DNA of 64,000 bases from Flavobacteriales bacterium UBA4110 (GCA_002383165.1 DFXK01000018.1:62001-126000); one strand, 5' to 3'; numbered from the stretch's first letter, positions 54,090 through 63,318 are shown. The notes: a model not told the origin generated them from the sequence alone. A program made the numbers and translations.

Positions 54090-54845
54090 GTGCCAGAAAT
54101 TTCTATCATCACGCCGAGTTACAATTCCTCAAAATATCTTCAGGAGACGATTGATTCGGTTTTGAAGCAAACTTTTCAAGATTGGGAATGGCTGATTACT
54201 GATGATTGTTCGACGGATAATTCGGTGGAAACTCTGGAAAAACAAACTGATTCAAGAATCAAAGTTTTTAAAACTGAGAAAAATGGCGGTGCTGGACACG
54301 CAAGGAATATTTCTTTGAAAAATGCAACAGGAAGATTTATCACATTTTTGGACGCCGATGATTTTTGGGAACCGAATTTCCTTGAGGAAATGATCAATTT
54401 TATGAAATCTGAAAATGCTGAATTAGCTTATTCCACTTACTCCCGTTGTGATGAAAATTTGAATCCTACCGAAATTGGCGATTTTGAAGCGGATAAAGTT
54501 GTAACATTCAACAATCTTTTGAAAACCTGCAGATTATCACTTTTAGCATCGATGTACGATTCCAAAAGTGTTGGTAAATTCTATTTCCCCGAAGGCACAA
54601 AACGGGAAGATCACGTAATGTGGCTGGAACTTTTGAAGAAAATCCCGGAAGGAAAACCTTTGAAAAAGACTTTATCAAAATACAGAATGTTGCCAAATAG
54701 CGTTTCCAGAAATAAAAGTAATATTATGAAAGACCAGTATTTGGTTTACAAAAATTATATGAAATTTTCAACTTTGAAATCTCTGTATTATACAGCTAAT
54801 TGGGCTTTCAACGGTTTTATCAAATATTCTAAAATCTTTAATTAA
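54090..54845 (+). CDS. Glycosyltransferase family 2
   Basis: 251 residues. GTG start at 54090, after a -7 box TATCTTTG (54068-54075). The GT-A fold motifs are ISIITPSYNSSKYLQETIDS, WEWLITDDCSTDNSVETL, GGAGHARNISLKNATGRFI and the metal-binding LDADDFWEP. ALLKKIPEGKPLKKTLSKYR-like C-terminal parts complete the inverting GT2 domain. It probably adds one sugar to a cell-surface glycan. It overlaps the next gene by one base (TAATG). Confidence 0.92.
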   Translation: MPEISIITPSYNSSKYLQETIDSVLKQTFQDWEWLITDDCSTDNSVETLEKQTDSRIKVFKTEKNGGAGHARNISLKNATGRFITFLDADDFWEPNFLEEMINFMKSENAELAYSTYSRCDENLNPTEIGDFEADKVVTFNNLLKTCRLSLLASMYDSKSVGKFYFPEGTKREDHVMWLELLKKIPEGKPLKKTLSKYRMLPNSVSRNKSNIMKDQYLVYKNYMKFSTLKSLYYTANWAFNGFIKYSKIFN

Positions 54846-55471
54846 TGGAATATTCAAAAGAATTCAAACAGGCTTTGAGCGAGTTTTCTCCGATTGAGAA
54901 AGACCGTTTGATTTTCCGATTATTAAAGAAAGATAAATTGCTTTCCAAAAAATTATATTTCGAACTCATCGATCCGGAAACGACAGATGATAAGCGAAAT
55001 GCGATGGAAGTGATCATCAGCGAAAGAGTTCGTGAAATCTCAAAATACGTGGCAAATCAGAAATATTTTTTGGTTTTAATCAGAAAACTAAGCGCAGAAA
55101 TAACGGAACACGTGAAAATCACAACGGATAAATTTGGTGATGTTTATCTGAATTTATTTTTAATTAATAAAATCCTTGAACACAACGAAAAACTGGGAAG
55201 ACAGAGATTTGATGCGGTATATAAACTTTACATTTACCTCATTAATAAAATCATTAAAGCCTTAATTCAAATCAAAAAACTGGATGAAGATTACTGGATG
55301 GAATTTGATGAACTGCTAAGTGATATTGATTTCCAAATCCACGAAACGCTTTATTTTGAAAAACTATGTATCAATAATAGCTTTGATTTCAATTGGCTGA
55401 AATGCGAGAATATTCCTGACCATTTTGAATTGATTGTAAAAAATATCAAGAGTGAGGGATTTTTGAGGTAA
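54845..55471 (+). CDS. Helical protein of unknown function, coupled to GT2
   Basis: 208 residues, mostly helical, no signal or membrane helix. It begins EYSKEFKQALSEFSPIEKDRL and contains ELIDPETTDDKRNAMEVI, KFGDVYLNLFLINKILEHN and LINKIIKALIQIKKLDED. I do not recognise the family. Its ATG overlaps the GT2 stop by one base, which implies a shared transcript and probably joint function in glycan work or its control. Confidence 0.6.
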   Translation: MEYSKEFKQALSEFSPIEKDRLIFRLLKKDKLLSKKLYFELIDPETTDDKRNAMEVIISERVREISKYVANQKYFLVLIRKLSAEITEHVKITTDKFGDVYLNLFLINKILEHNEKLGRQRFDAVYKLYIYLINKIIKALIQIKKLDEDYWMEFDELLSDIDFQIHETLYFEKLCINNSFDFNWLKCENIPDHFELIVKNIKSEGFLR

Positions 55472-55473
55472 TA

Positions 55474-55992
55474 TTAATCAAGGCCCATATCTTTTTTGAA
55501 GTCTTTAGAAAATTTAAACCCTTTCGTTTTCAAAAATTCTATTAGTTCAAAATCCCCTTGAAATCCGTAAATAATTTCAATTTCACTTTTATTATTAAAT
55601 ACAAAATTCCACATTCTAGGATTGTAGTTGTAATCATATTTTGCAAGATTAAAAATTTCATAAGGCATCTTTTTAAAAATTCCATTAAAATTATGAGCAA
55701 ATTCATTCTCATAAACTATTGTTTTGAAATCTTTTACTTTAAAGACATTTTTATAAGGAAAACCACTAAGCAAATCGATTGAAGTAAAATGAATCGTTAA
55801 TAATTTGCAATTCATTATTGTTTCATCAGGCAACATTCCAACAGCTAATAAATCAGTTGTTCTTTTGATGAATTTTCCTTCTTTCATCCTGTATTCAACA
55901 AAACTTTCGACAAATTTTTTGATAGTTTTCTTGTCTTGAGAAAAGCTCAAAACCGAAGTTAAAATCAATAGAATAGAAAGCTTAATTTTCAT
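55474..55992 (-). CDS. Exported protein of unknown function
   Basis: 172 residues with a signal peptide MKIKLSILLILTSVLSFSQ. The mature protein has KTIKKFVESFVEYRMKEGKF and a beta-rich centre (IVYENEFAHNFNGIFKKM, WNFVFNNKSEIEIIYGFQG). No known domain. Its ATG overlaps the waaA stop by four bases, so it is translated after WaaA; only 2 bases separate its stop from the convergent helical-protein gene. Confidence 0.6.
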   Translation of the reverse strand: MKIKLSILLILTSVLSFSQDKKTIKKFVESFVEYRMKEGKFIKRTTDLLAVGMLPDETIMNCKLLTIHFTSIDLLSGFPYKNVFKVKDFKTIVYENEFAHNFNGIFKKMPYEIFNLAKYDYNYNPRMWNFVFNNKSEIEIIYGFQGDFELIEFLKTKGFKFSKDFKKDMGLD

Positions 55993-57248
55993 AAAGACAA
56001 AATTTTCTTCACAATAATCTCCGTAGAATTAGGTTGAGAATTGACAAATTCAAAGGCTTTTTCCGACATTTCTTTCAGGTAAGATTTTTCTTCGCCCTCG
56101 GTTTGGGAATCTTTTTTAATCACTTCTGTAATGAAAGCCGACGCGGCAACAAAATCATCAAAACTTTTAGCGCCTTTTGCTTCAATCAATTCATCTGCTT
56201 CCGGATTTTTCTTGTATTGATTTCCGAAAATCACAGGAACGCCATAAACTGCCGCTTCCAAAATATTGTGTAATCCCGCCGAATGAAATCCACCACCAAC
56301 AACTGCCAAATCTGCGTAAGAATACAATTTGGAAAGTTTTCCAATGCTATCGATGATTAGAATTTGAGAATTTGAGAATTCTGGAGCGTGAGAATTTGTA
56401 AGAGAACTGTATAATATAGCGTTCGGAAATAATTTTTGCAGATGCGCAACGCGCTGCAAGTCGTGCGGTGCAATAACTATTTTAATTTCAGGAAGTTTTT
56501 TTGAAACAACCTGAGCAATATCTTCTTCTGCCTGCCAACTGCTTCCAAACACAATCAGTTTTTGATTACCTTTGAATTCTTCTATAAACTCGAGATGATT
56601 ATCTCTATCGAGAAACTGTTTCACTCTGTCAAATCTTGTATCGCCGGAAACTGTAGAATTATTTAAACCGAGTTTTTTCGCCAAAGCCTGAGATTTAATC
56701 GTCTGATGAAAAAACCAATCGATATTTTGACGAAGTTGTTTCGCAAACCATTTTCCATAGCTTTCAAAAAACACCTGATGCTCATAAAACAAAGCGGAAA
56801 TCACATAATTCTTTGTTCCTCGATTTTTCAACTCCTCCAAAAGATTGTACCAATAATCGTATTTCACCGTGAAGAAAATCTCTGTATCAAAAGTGGACAC
56901 AAATTCTTTTACATCTTTTTTTCTATCGAAAGGTAAATAACAAATCGAATCGGCAATCTGTTTTCTTTTTTTTACATTTTCATAACCTGAAGGCGAAAAA
57001 AAAGTCACCAGAGTTTTGTGTTCCGGGAATTGTTCTTTTAATTTTTCGAGAACTGGCAGGCCTTGTTCGTACTCGCCCAAACTTGCAGCGTGCATCCAAA
57101 GTACTTTTTGTCCCTGGAGTTTTTCTGTGACAATGCTAACGGACTGCTTTCTGCCACGCATCCCTTTTTTGGTTTTCGGATTGAAGAGTGAGAAAACTTT
57201 CATCCCGAAAATCATCATATAAACGAAAAGATTGTATAGAGATTTCAT
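55989..57248 (-). CDS. waaA: 3-deoxy-D-manno-octulosonic acid (Kdo) transferase
   Basis: 419 residues. A hydrophobic N-terminus (LYNLFVYMMIFGMKVFSLF) anchors it to the inner membrane. The GT-B N-domain motif MHAASLGEYEQGLPVL holds the expected catalytic Glu. PDTxDTRFDRV-like VSGDTRFDRVKQFL, VFGSSWQAEED, and the C-domain VVGGGFHSAGLHNILEAAVYGVPVIFG follow as in WaaA/KdtA. It adds Kdo to lipid IVA. It belongs to the LPS pathway with lptB in this window, but not the same operon. Confidence 0.93.
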   Translation of the reverse strand: MKSLYNLFVYMMIFGMKVFSLFNPKTKKGMRGRKQSVSIVTEKLQGQKVLWMHAASLGEYEQGLPVLEKLKEQFPEHKTLVTFFSPSGYENVKKRKQIADSICYLPFDRKKDVKEFVSTFDTEIFFTVKYDYWYNLLEELKNRGTKNYVISALFYEHQVFFESYGKWFAKQLRQNIDWFFHQTIKSQALAKKLGLNNSTVSGDTRFDRVKQFLDRDNHLEFIEEFKGNQKLIVFGSSWQAEEDIAQVVSKKLPEIKIVIAPHDLQRVAHLQKLFPNAILYSSLTNSHAPEFSNSQILIIDSIGKLSKLYSYADLAVVGGGFHSAGLHNILEAAVYGVPVIFGNQYKKNPEADELIEAKGAKSFDDFVAASAFITEVIKKDSQTEGEEKSYLKEMSEKAFEFVNSQPNSTEIIVKKILSL

Positions 57249-57252
57249 TTAA

Positions 57253-57729
57253 TCAACCATGTAAATTTTGACGTTTCGAAATTATATAAGAATAAATTAG
57301 AAGTCCAAAGACAAAAATAAAAACCAAGCCTAACAAATAATGCATTATTGAACTTAATCCGTTGGTTTTCCCTAAAGCATTCTGAATACTTTCATAATTA
57401 ATATCTGCAAATATCAGCATAATTATTAATAACAGAATACTTACTACAAATTCAGTGAGAATAGGCTTCTTTTTTATATTCTGAGGAATATTAAGTAAAG
57501 GAAAATTAGGCTTCTTCGAGACGTACATTAAAAATAAAAACAAAGCTGTAGTTAGAGTCGTTTCAAACCAAATTGTACTTTTTGGACCAAAACCATCAGG
57601 CGTTCCAACAATATTATAATGAATGGGAATGGTTTCTGGCAGGTTCCTAAAATTAACAATAGAAAAGATCCAGATAAATAACAAAACCACAAAAGAAATA
57701 ACTTTCAGTACAAAAGAGATAGTTTTCAT
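57253..57729 (-). CDS. DUF1648-domain membrane protein
   Basis: 158 residues, four hydrophobic segments. The N-terminal segment contains FRNLPETIPIHYNIVGTPDGFGPKS, the DUF1648 core around PxxIPxHxxxxGxxD. LLIYSYIISKRQ ends the protein. A -7 box TAGATTTG (57750-57757, minus strand) lies 20 bases upstream. It is 4 bases before waaA and so may start that operon. Function unknown. Confidence 0.85.
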   Translation of the reverse strand: MKTISFVLKVISFVVLLFIWIFSIVNFRNLPETIPIHYNIVGTPDGFGPKSTIWFETTLTTALFLFLMYVSKKPNFPLLNIPQNIKKKPILTEFVVSILLLIIMLIFADINYESIQNALGKTNGLSSIMHYLLGLVFIFVFGLLIYSYIISKRQNLHG

Positions 57730-57892
57730 AATTGTTTAGTTCTTTACTACAAATCTATAATTATTTATTGAAGGAATTCATATCACTAGCCAATCCAAGT
57801 TTTTTTGATAAAGTTAAATTCATTAAGAATTTTTAACTGGGCGAAATACAGCCACGTCTAGCTTCATTGTTGATTTAGTTTAATTTGAATTG

Positions 57893-58095
57893 ATGAAAGA
57901 TTTTTTAGCTTTGATTGTAATTTCTTTTTCTAATTGTACAAAAGATCTAGTTCATCTGAAATAGTCAGCAAAAAGGTGGGAAAGGAGGATGTAATCATTT
58001 GCAAACAATCAGAATCAATAGAAATTAAAAAATTAACAGAAAAAAGTTTTCAAATATTTGCCACTCAAAATAAAATCTCTATATTTGCAGTCTGA
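57893..58095 (+). other. Possible decayed small lipoprotein gene
   Basis: An ATG at 57893 gives MKDFLALIVISFSNCTK, which looks like a shortened lipoprotein signal, and stops at a TAG at 57962. Shifting by one base gives RSSSSEIVSKKVGKEDVIIC and continues open to TGA 58093-58095. A single frameshift would join them. The region also holds the rpmH promoter at its end. Evidence is weak: composition only. The rest of 57730-58131 shows no further gene. Confidence 0.25.
58057..58087 (+). promoter_or_regulatory. Consensus promoter of rpmH
   Basis: TTTG at 58057-58060, a 19-base spacer, TATATTTG at 58080-58087. The rpmH ATG follows 44 bases downstream, which leaves a leader of about 38 bases. Confidence 0.75.
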
Positions 58096-58131
58096 AAATG
58101 AAAAGATAATTACGAACTAAATATATTAGTG

Positions 58132-58290
58132 ATGAGTAAAAGAACATTCCAACCATCTGAAAGAAAAAGAAGAAACAAACACGGTTTCCGTGAAAGAATG
58201 TCTACACCAAACGGAAGAAGAGTGTTGGCAGCTAGAAGAGCGAAAGGCAGAAAGAGCTTAACTGTTAGTGCATCTCGCGCTAAGAGATAA
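58132..58290 (+). CDS. rpmH: 50S ribosomal protein bL34
   Basis: 52 residues, MSKRTFQPSERKRRNKHGFR and on to SASRAKR. Highly basic, with the conserved KRTFQPS start and HGFRERM core of bL34. It stands alone with its own consensus promoter and terminator. In many bacteria rpmH adjoins rnpA and dnaA, but neither is nearby here. It helps 23S rRNA folding in the large subunit. Confidence 0.97.
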   Translation: MSKRTFQPSERKRRNKHGFRERMSTPNGRRVLAARRAKGRKSLTVSASRAKR

Positions 58291-58311
58291 TTTTCTTTAA
58301 TTATCATATAC

Positions 58312-58346
58312 AAAAAATGCTTGAATTTTTTTTCAAGCATTTTTTG
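58312..58346 (+). terminator. Terminator after rpmH
   Basis: AAAAAATGCTTGAA (58312-58325) pairs with TTCAAGCATTTTTT (58332-58345) around a T-rich loop. Confidence 0.8.
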
Positions 58347-58427
58347 TTGTTAAAATTTCCCAAAAGTAAAAGCGGAAAAATAAGTTTTTGCTATTTTTGA
58401 ATCTTACAAACTTTCAATTTACAAATT

Positions 58428-59138
58428 ATGCCGCACAGAAATGACCCGGGTATCGATATTATAGATTTGAGCAGTGCTAAGATTGTACAGAAAAACTTTA
58501 CAATTCTGAATGATGTGGATCTGCATATCAAAAAAGGAAAATTCTGTTACCTGATTGGAAAAACAGGGTCTGGAAAAAGTTCTCTTCTGAAAGTACTGTA
58601 CGGACAACTTCCTCTACAAGGCGGAAGCGGACAAGTAGCAGGCTTTGATTTGAAAAAATTGAAACAGTCTGATGTCCCTAACCTGAGAAGAAAACTAGGA
58701 ATCGTTTTCCAGGATTTTCAATTGCTACCAGACAGGAATATCGAAAAAAATCTCCTTTTCGTTCTTCAGGCAACCGGCTGGAGTGATAAGCATAAAATGG
58801 AAGCAAGAATAGATGAAGTACTTTCTAGCGTTGGTATGAAAACTAAAAAGCATAAAATGCCTCACCAACTTTCCGGAGGTGAGCAACAACGTGCTGCGAT
58901 TGCAAGAGCTCTACTAAATCATCCGGAATTGATCCTCGCAGATGAGCCAACGGGAAATCTTGACCCAGAAACATCTAACGACATTATGACGCTTCTAAAA
59001 AATCTGGCTGAAGAAAACCATTGCGCTGTAGTAATGGCAACACACGATTACCATATGATTCAGAATTATCCCGGGGAAGCAATCCGATGCGAAAACGGAC
59101 AGGTAACTGTTCTTGATACTGCTGAACTTTTTGAATAA
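58428..59138 (+). CDS. ftsE: FtsE-like cell-division ATP-binding protein
   Basis: 236 residues. Walker A GKTGSGKSS, the FtsE-type segment RRKLGIVFQDFQLLPDRNIE, signature LSGGEQQR and Walker B LILADEPTGNLDP, with the His switch VMATHDYHMI. Length and the FQDFQLLPDR motif fit FtsE. With FtsX it activates peptidoglycan hydrolases at the septum; ftsX is not in the window. A -7 box TATTTTTG at 58392-58399 precedes it. A similar ABC ATPase of the LolD type cannot be excluded. Confidence 0.88.
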   Translation: MPHRNDPGIDIIDLSSAKIVQKNFTILNDVDLHIKKGKFCYLIGKTGSGKSSLLKVLYGQLPLQGGSGQVAGFDLKKLKQSDVPNLRRKLGIVFQDFQLLPDRNIEKNLLFVLQATGWSDKHKMEARIDEVLSSVGMKTKKHKMPHQLSGGEQQRAAIARALLNHPELILADEPTGNLDPETSNDIMTLLKNLAEENHCAVVMATHDYHMIQNYPGEAIRCENGQVTVLDTAELFE

Positions 59139-59162
59139 GAAAATTCCCAATTATAAAAATTT

Positions 59163-59194
59163 AAACTCTTTGAAGAAACTCAAAGAGTTTTTTT
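59163..59194. terminator. Bidirectional terminator containing a stop codon
   Basis: AAACTCTTTGA (59163-59173) pairs with TCAAAGAGTTT (59180-59190) around AGAAAC, then Ts. The stop of the convergent tRNA1(Val) methyltransferase gene (from 59180) lies in the stem. Confidence 0.8.
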
Positions 59195-59884
59195 GTTAAA
59201 TATGTGGAAGTCTTTTGTCAGCTCAAGGTATTCATCCGAATAAACTCTTGGTGACTTTTCTATAACGAAATATTCTTCTGTAACTTCTAATTTTTGAAAG
59301 GTATATTCTAAAACTACTCTTTTTGGTTTTGCAGTACTGATTCCTTGGATGATGACTTTTCTTTGCAGAAACAAAAGATTATCACTACAGATTTGAGTGA
59401 ATTGTTTTTCGGAATCAATGGGAATAATAACGGAATATAACCCTTTTCCCGAAAGTAATTCTGAAGCTTTTTGAATCAAATCAGAAAAATCCAATTCCAA
59501 TCGCTGTCTTGCAAGAATATCTTTTTCAGAACTGTTGGTTTCGAAATAAGGTGGATTAGAAACGATTAAATCAAATCTTTTCTCAGTTTCAAAATTTTTA
59601 AAATCTTGGTGTTGACTTTGGACTCTATCAGCGAAAGGAGAATTATAAAAATTATTTTGAGAAATTTGGACTGCTTCAGGATTAATATCAATTCCTAAAA
59701 TATTAGCCTCAGAATTGCGTTGAGCCAGCATCAAAGCGACAATACCGGTTCCGGTTCCTACTTCCAAAATCTCCCTCGCTTGACGGACACTGGACAAAAT
59801 TCCAAGCAAAACAGCATCAGTTCCCACCCGAAACACTTCCGAACTCTGCTGAACTTCAAATTGCTGAAATCTAAATGGCTTCAT
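59180..59884 (-). CDS. tRNA1(Val) adenine-37 N6-methyltransferase
   Basis: 234 residues. The YfiC/TrmN6 N-terminus FRFQQFEVQQSSEVFRVGTDAVLLG is followed by the SAM-binding motif EVGTGTGIVALMLAQRN and the amino-methyltransferase motif VSNPPYF. It methylates A37 of tRNA1(Val). Its stop is inside the ftsE terminator. It is directly downstream of the sensor kinase gene on the same strand (no gap). Confidence 0.93.
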   Translation of the reverse strand: MKPFRFQQFEVQQSSEVFRVGTDAVLLGILSSVRQAREILEVGTGTGIVALMLAQRNSEANILGIDINPEAVQISQNNFYNSPFADRVQSQHQDFKNFETEKRFDLIVSNPPYFETNSSEKDILARQRLELDFSDLIQKASELLSGKGLYSVIIPIDSEKQFTQICSDNLLFLQRKVIIQGISTAKPKRVVLEYTFQKLEVTEEYFVIEKSPRVYSDEYLELTKDFHIFNKKTL

Positions 59885-61339
59885 TTATAAATTGGACGGC
59901 ATTGAAATGGTAAAAACCGCACCTTTATCCACTTCAGAAAATACGCTTACTGTACCGTTATAATCTTCCACCATTCTTTTTACCATTGTTAGACCTATAC
60001 CCATTCCGCTGTTTTTGGAAGTGAAATTTGGATCAAATATTTTTCCCAACTTATCTGGCGATATCCCTACTCCATTATCATTAACTATGATCTTAATGCG
60101 CTTTTCAATTTTTTCGATATCTACATTGATGACTGACTTTCTGTTATCTGCTTTCGCCTGACTAGCATTGGTCACAAGATTGATTATAATTCTCGCGAGA
60201 TAATCCTTGTCTATTTTCATCATTATATTATCATGACTTGCGTGGATGAAGATATTTTCATCGCTAAAAATAGTGAGAACATTTCGGATTTCTCTATTCA
60301 AATTGATTTCTTCGTCGTTCCTTTTTGGGAGCTGCGCAAATTCTGAAAATGCCGTTGCTACCCTGCTGATGACTTCAATCTGACCAATAATCACTCCACT
60401 AAGATTCTTAACTTTAGTTTCGTTATTAGGATCATTGGGATCAAATTTCCTCTCAAAATTCTGCATCATCAGCTTCATTGGCGTCAGCGGATTCTTGACC
60501 TCATGTGCTACTTGTCTCGCCATTTCTTGCCACGCAGATTGTTTTTCAATATAACTTAACCGCTCTCTTTGGTCAGCAATCTCGGAGATCATTTTATTAT
60601 AAGCCTTCACTAACGCATTTAATTCATCATTTTTATAATAACGGATCGGCTGGAGATTTTTATCAAACAGATTAATTTTACTGATCATAGAAGTGAAACG
60701 GGTAATTGCATTTGTTAGATTATTGGAAATGATCCAGCTAAGCCAGATACTAAGAAAAATAATCAGCAAATTAACACCAATGATGTAGGCAAAATAGTGT
60801 TTAAAAACCACCATATAAGCGCTTTCATTGTGGTAATAAGGAAAATAAACATAGGCAATATCCTCCAGCATGTTATTTTTCAGCACCATATAGGATGAGA
60901 CAATACTGGCTTTAAGATTTTCATCATAGGATTTGTGATCATAGCGCTTACCGTCTTTCCGAATAGCTGCGATTACTTCCGCTGGCATCTTCTTTTGCGC
61001 CACCAGATTTGGCTCCTTGTTGGAGAGGAGGTAATTCCCATTCAAATCATAAATAATAATATCGTGCTTATTAATATCTGCAATCTCATAGATTTTATTC
61101 TCAAGAACCCTAGGAATATCACGTGTTTTGACCGTTGAGTGGCTAAGCGCATAATCCAGGGACGACATTAGCGCTTCGGATTTATTCTGCATATCGGTAC
61201 GGCTTTGTTCTTTAGCATTGTTTCTCAATATCACAAAAGAAAGAACACCTGAAGTAAGTATACTCAGTAAACAAATAACCATAAAACCTAAGAAAACCCG
61301 GTTTCGTAAACGGTAACCTTTATAATTACTAAATGGCAT
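59885..61339 (-). CDS. Membrane sensor histidine kinase
   Basis: 484 residues. Membrane helices near residues 13-33 and 178-198 enclose a periplasmic/extracellular sensing domain. A HAMP region (SMISKINLFDKNL) leads to the dimerisation domain with H-box QVAHEVKNPLTPMKLMM. The ATPase has N-box IIINLVTNASQA, G1 DNGVGISPDKLGKIFDP and G2 GMGIGLTMVKRM. The NPLTPMK H-box groups it with NtrY-like kinases. It overlaps ribE by 11 bases. No response-regulator gene adjoins, so its partner is elsewhere. Confidence 0.92.
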   Translation of the reverse strand: MPFSNYKGYRLRNRVFLGFMVICLLSILTSGVLSFVILRNNAKEQSRTDMQNKSEALMSSLDYALSHSTVKTRDIPRVLENKIYEIADINKHDIIIYDLNGNYLLSNKEPNLVAQKKMPAEVIAAIRKDGKRYDHKSYDENLKASIVSSYMVLKNNMLEDIAYVYFPYYHNESAYMVVFKHYFAYIIGVNLLIIFLSIWLSWIISNNLTNAITRFTSMISKINLFDKNLQPIRYYKNDELNALVKAYNKMISEIADQRERLSYIEKQSAWQEMARQVAHEVKNPLTPMKLMMQNFERKFDPNDPNNETKVKNLSGVIIGQIEVISRVATAFSEFAQLPKRNDEEINLNREIRNVLTIFSDENIFIHASHDNIMMKIDKDYLARIIINLVTNASQAKADNRKSVINVDIEKIEKRIKIIVNDNGVGISPDKLGKIFDPNFTSKNSGMGIGLTMVKRMVEDYNGTVSVFSEVDKGAVFTISMPSNL

Positions 61340-61925
61340 ATTGTTTTTTCAAAAGTTTGGCAACATACTTTCCGATGATGTCAAATTCTAGATTTACTAC
61401 ATCACCTTTTTTCAGATGCTTCATATTCGTAAACTCCCAAGTATAGGGAATTATTGCCACAGAAAACTTATTTTTTCCACTTTCTGCCACGGTCAGACTC
61501 GTTCCGTTGACTGTAATTGAGCCTTGAGGAACTGTCGTATATTCATCTGATTCTTCATAAGAAATTGTTATAACGTAGCTTCCGTTCAGATTCTCAATAT
61601 GCTCTACAATTCCAGTCTTGTCCACGTGACCTTGCACCACGTGACCGTCTAGTCTTCCTTCGAATTTCAAACAGCGTTCCAAATTCACTTCCGTTCCCAC
61701 ACTCCAATGGCCAAGATTTGTCTTTTCAAGCGTTTCATTGATGGCTGTCACTTTATATTGGTTCCCACTGATTTCCACTACCGTGAGGCAACAACCGTTA
61801 TGTGCTAGACTTTGGTCTATTTTCAGTTCCTGCGTAAATGGACAGCTTAACGTGAAGTCTATATTAGTTTCGTTTTTCTCGATTTTAACAACATTTCCTG
61901 TTGCTTCAATGATTCCTGTAAACAT
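61329..61925 (-). CDS. ribE: Riboflavin synthase, alpha chain
   Basis: 198 residues, with two lumazine-binding repeats. MFTGIIEATGNV is the classic N-terminus. The first repeat has NGCCLTVVEI and the second GSITVNGTSLTVAE. RLDGHVVQGHVDKTG links the two. It turns two 6,7-dimethyl-8-ribityllumazine into riboflavin. No FMN riboswitch was seen upstream. It overlaps the sensor kinase gene by 11 bases. Confidence 0.95.
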   Translation of the reverse strand: MFTGIIEATGNVVKIEKNETNIDFTLSCPFTQELKIDQSLAHNGCCLTVVEISGNQYKVTAINETLEKTNLGHWSVGTEVNLERCLKFEGRLDGHVVQGHVDKTGIVEHIENLNGSYVITISYEESDEYTTVPQGSITVNGTSLTVAESGKNKFSVAIIPYTWEFTNMKHLKKGDVVNLEFDIIGKYVAKLLKKQYAI

Positions 61926-61957
61926 TATTGTGTCTAATTTTTAAAGGGTTTTTAGGA

Positions 61958-62032
61958 GCTTTATCCCGCTTTCCGTTGCAATCTTTTCCTTTCGAAAGAA
62001 AAGAAAAAGGATTTCCACTACAATCGGGGCTA
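61958..62032. repeat. Hairpin-centred repeat, copy 2 (family D)
   Basis: CCGTTGCAATCTTTTC, an A/T-rich hairpin (CCTTTCGAAAGAAAAG region), AAAAAGGATTTCCACTACAATC. The flanks match copy 1 at 20320-20376 almost base for base. The hairpin itself differs. It lies in the divergent 222 bp gap between ribE and pdxA. Confidence 0.6.
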
Positions 62033-62147
62033 TAAATGTTGCATATTTTACCAACTAATTAGTAGAATATGTAAACAAATAGTTATAAATACAACCTAAA
62101 AAAACCGTAATTTTGTAAAATTCTTTTTAAAAGTCAAAGATAAACAA

Positions 62148-63236
62148 ATGAGCTCCAAACACCATAAAACCAGAGTAGGAATTTCAATCGGTGATTTCAA
62201 TGGCATCGGCCCGGAAATCATCCTGAAATCTCTGAAGGACAAAACCATTACAGATTTTTTCACACCAGTAATATTTGGGTCGGGAAAACTCTTTACTTAT
62301 CAGAAAAATGTTTTCAAATTACAGACCAATTTCAATTACATCAACTCACCAAAGGAAGCTCAGGGTGGAAAAATCAACATGGTCAATCTCATAAAAGAGA
62401 ACAGCAATATAGAATTTGGAGTTCCTACAGAAGAATCCACAAAACTGGCCATTGCTTCCCTTGAAGCCGCTACAGAAGCCTTGCTCAATCAGGAAATCGA
62501 TGTGCTGGTTACCGCTCCAATCAATAAGGATGAGATGATAAAGTACGGCTTTGCGCACGCAGGTCACACAGGATACTTCGAAGAAAAAGCGCAGAAAAAA
62601 GCCGTGATGTTTATGGTAACAGACGAGCTGAAAGTGGCTGTTTCCACCCATCACATTCCAGTCTCGGAAGTGGCGCAACACATCACCAAAGAAAAAATCA
62701 AGAAACAGGTTAAGCAATTGGTTTCTACATTAAAAGAAGATTTTTGTGTAGAAAAACCAAAAATTGCCGTGCTTGGACTGAATCCTCACGCTGGTGACGG
62801 CGGCATAATCGGCAGAGAAGAAATTGAGATTATACAACCGGCTATCAAAGAATTATTTGACCAGGGCATTATGGCATTTGGACCGTATCCGGCAGACAGT
62901 TTTTTCCAGCCTGAAAAATACAAAGCTTATGATGCTGTTTTGGCAATGTATCACGACCAGGGATTGACACCGTTTAAAACCATTGCTTACGAAGAGGGCG
63001 TTAATTATTCTGCAGGTCTGCCATTTATCAGAACATCTCCAGACCACGGCGTGGCGTACGATATTGCCGGAAAAAATATAGCTGATGAAACTTCATTTTC
63101 GGAAGCTATTTTTACAGCCATCAAGATTTTTAAAAACAGAAGCGAATATAAGGATTTAACAGAAAACAAGCTTCGCACAAAGGTTTCACACATTACCAAT
63201 GGTGTGGATGAAGACCTTCCAACTGGAGATGAATAA
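62148..63236 (+). CDS. pdxA: 4-hydroxythreonine-4-phosphate dehydrogenase
   Basis: 362 residues. The PdxA pattern is GISIGDFNGIGPEIILKSL, APINKDEMIKYGFAHAGHTG (first metal-binding His), LNPHAGDGGIIGREE and LAMYHDQGLTPFKTIAYEEG. It oxidises 4-phosphohydroxythreonine in vitamin B6 synthesis. A -7 box TAATTTTG is at 62108-62115, 32 bases upstream. The gene is alone, followed by the DUF177 promoter. Confidence 0.95.
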   Translation: MSSKHHKTRVGISIGDFNGIGPEIILKSLKDKTITDFFTPVIFGSGKLFTYQKNVFKLQTNFNYINSPKEAQGGKINMVNLIKENSNIEFGVPTEESTKLAIASLEAATEALLNQEIDVLVTAPINKDEMIKYGFAHAGHTGYFEEKAQKKAVMFMVTDELKVAVSTHHIPVSEVAQHITKEKIKKQVKQLVSTLKEDFCVEKPKIAVLGLNPHAGDGGIIGREEIEIIQPAIKELFDQGIMAFGPYPADSFFQPEKYKAYDAVLAMYHDQGLTPFKTIAYEEGVNYSAGLPFIRTSPDHGVAYDIAGKNIADETSFSEAIFTAIKIFKNRSEYKDLTENKLRTKVSHITNGVDEDLPTGDE

Positions 63237-63287
63237 GACTAAAATTTCTGAAGTAAATTTTTGCATTTCAAGTATTTCCAAAAACAT

Positions 63288-63318
63288 TTTGTTATTTCAA
63301 AAAAATAAATTATTTTTG
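63288..63318 (+). promoter_or_regulatory. Consensus promoter of the DUF177-rpmF pair
   Basis: TTTG at 63288-63291, a 19-base spacer, TATTTTTG at 63311-63318. The ATG of the DUF177 gene follows 13 bases downstream. Confidence 0.7.
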
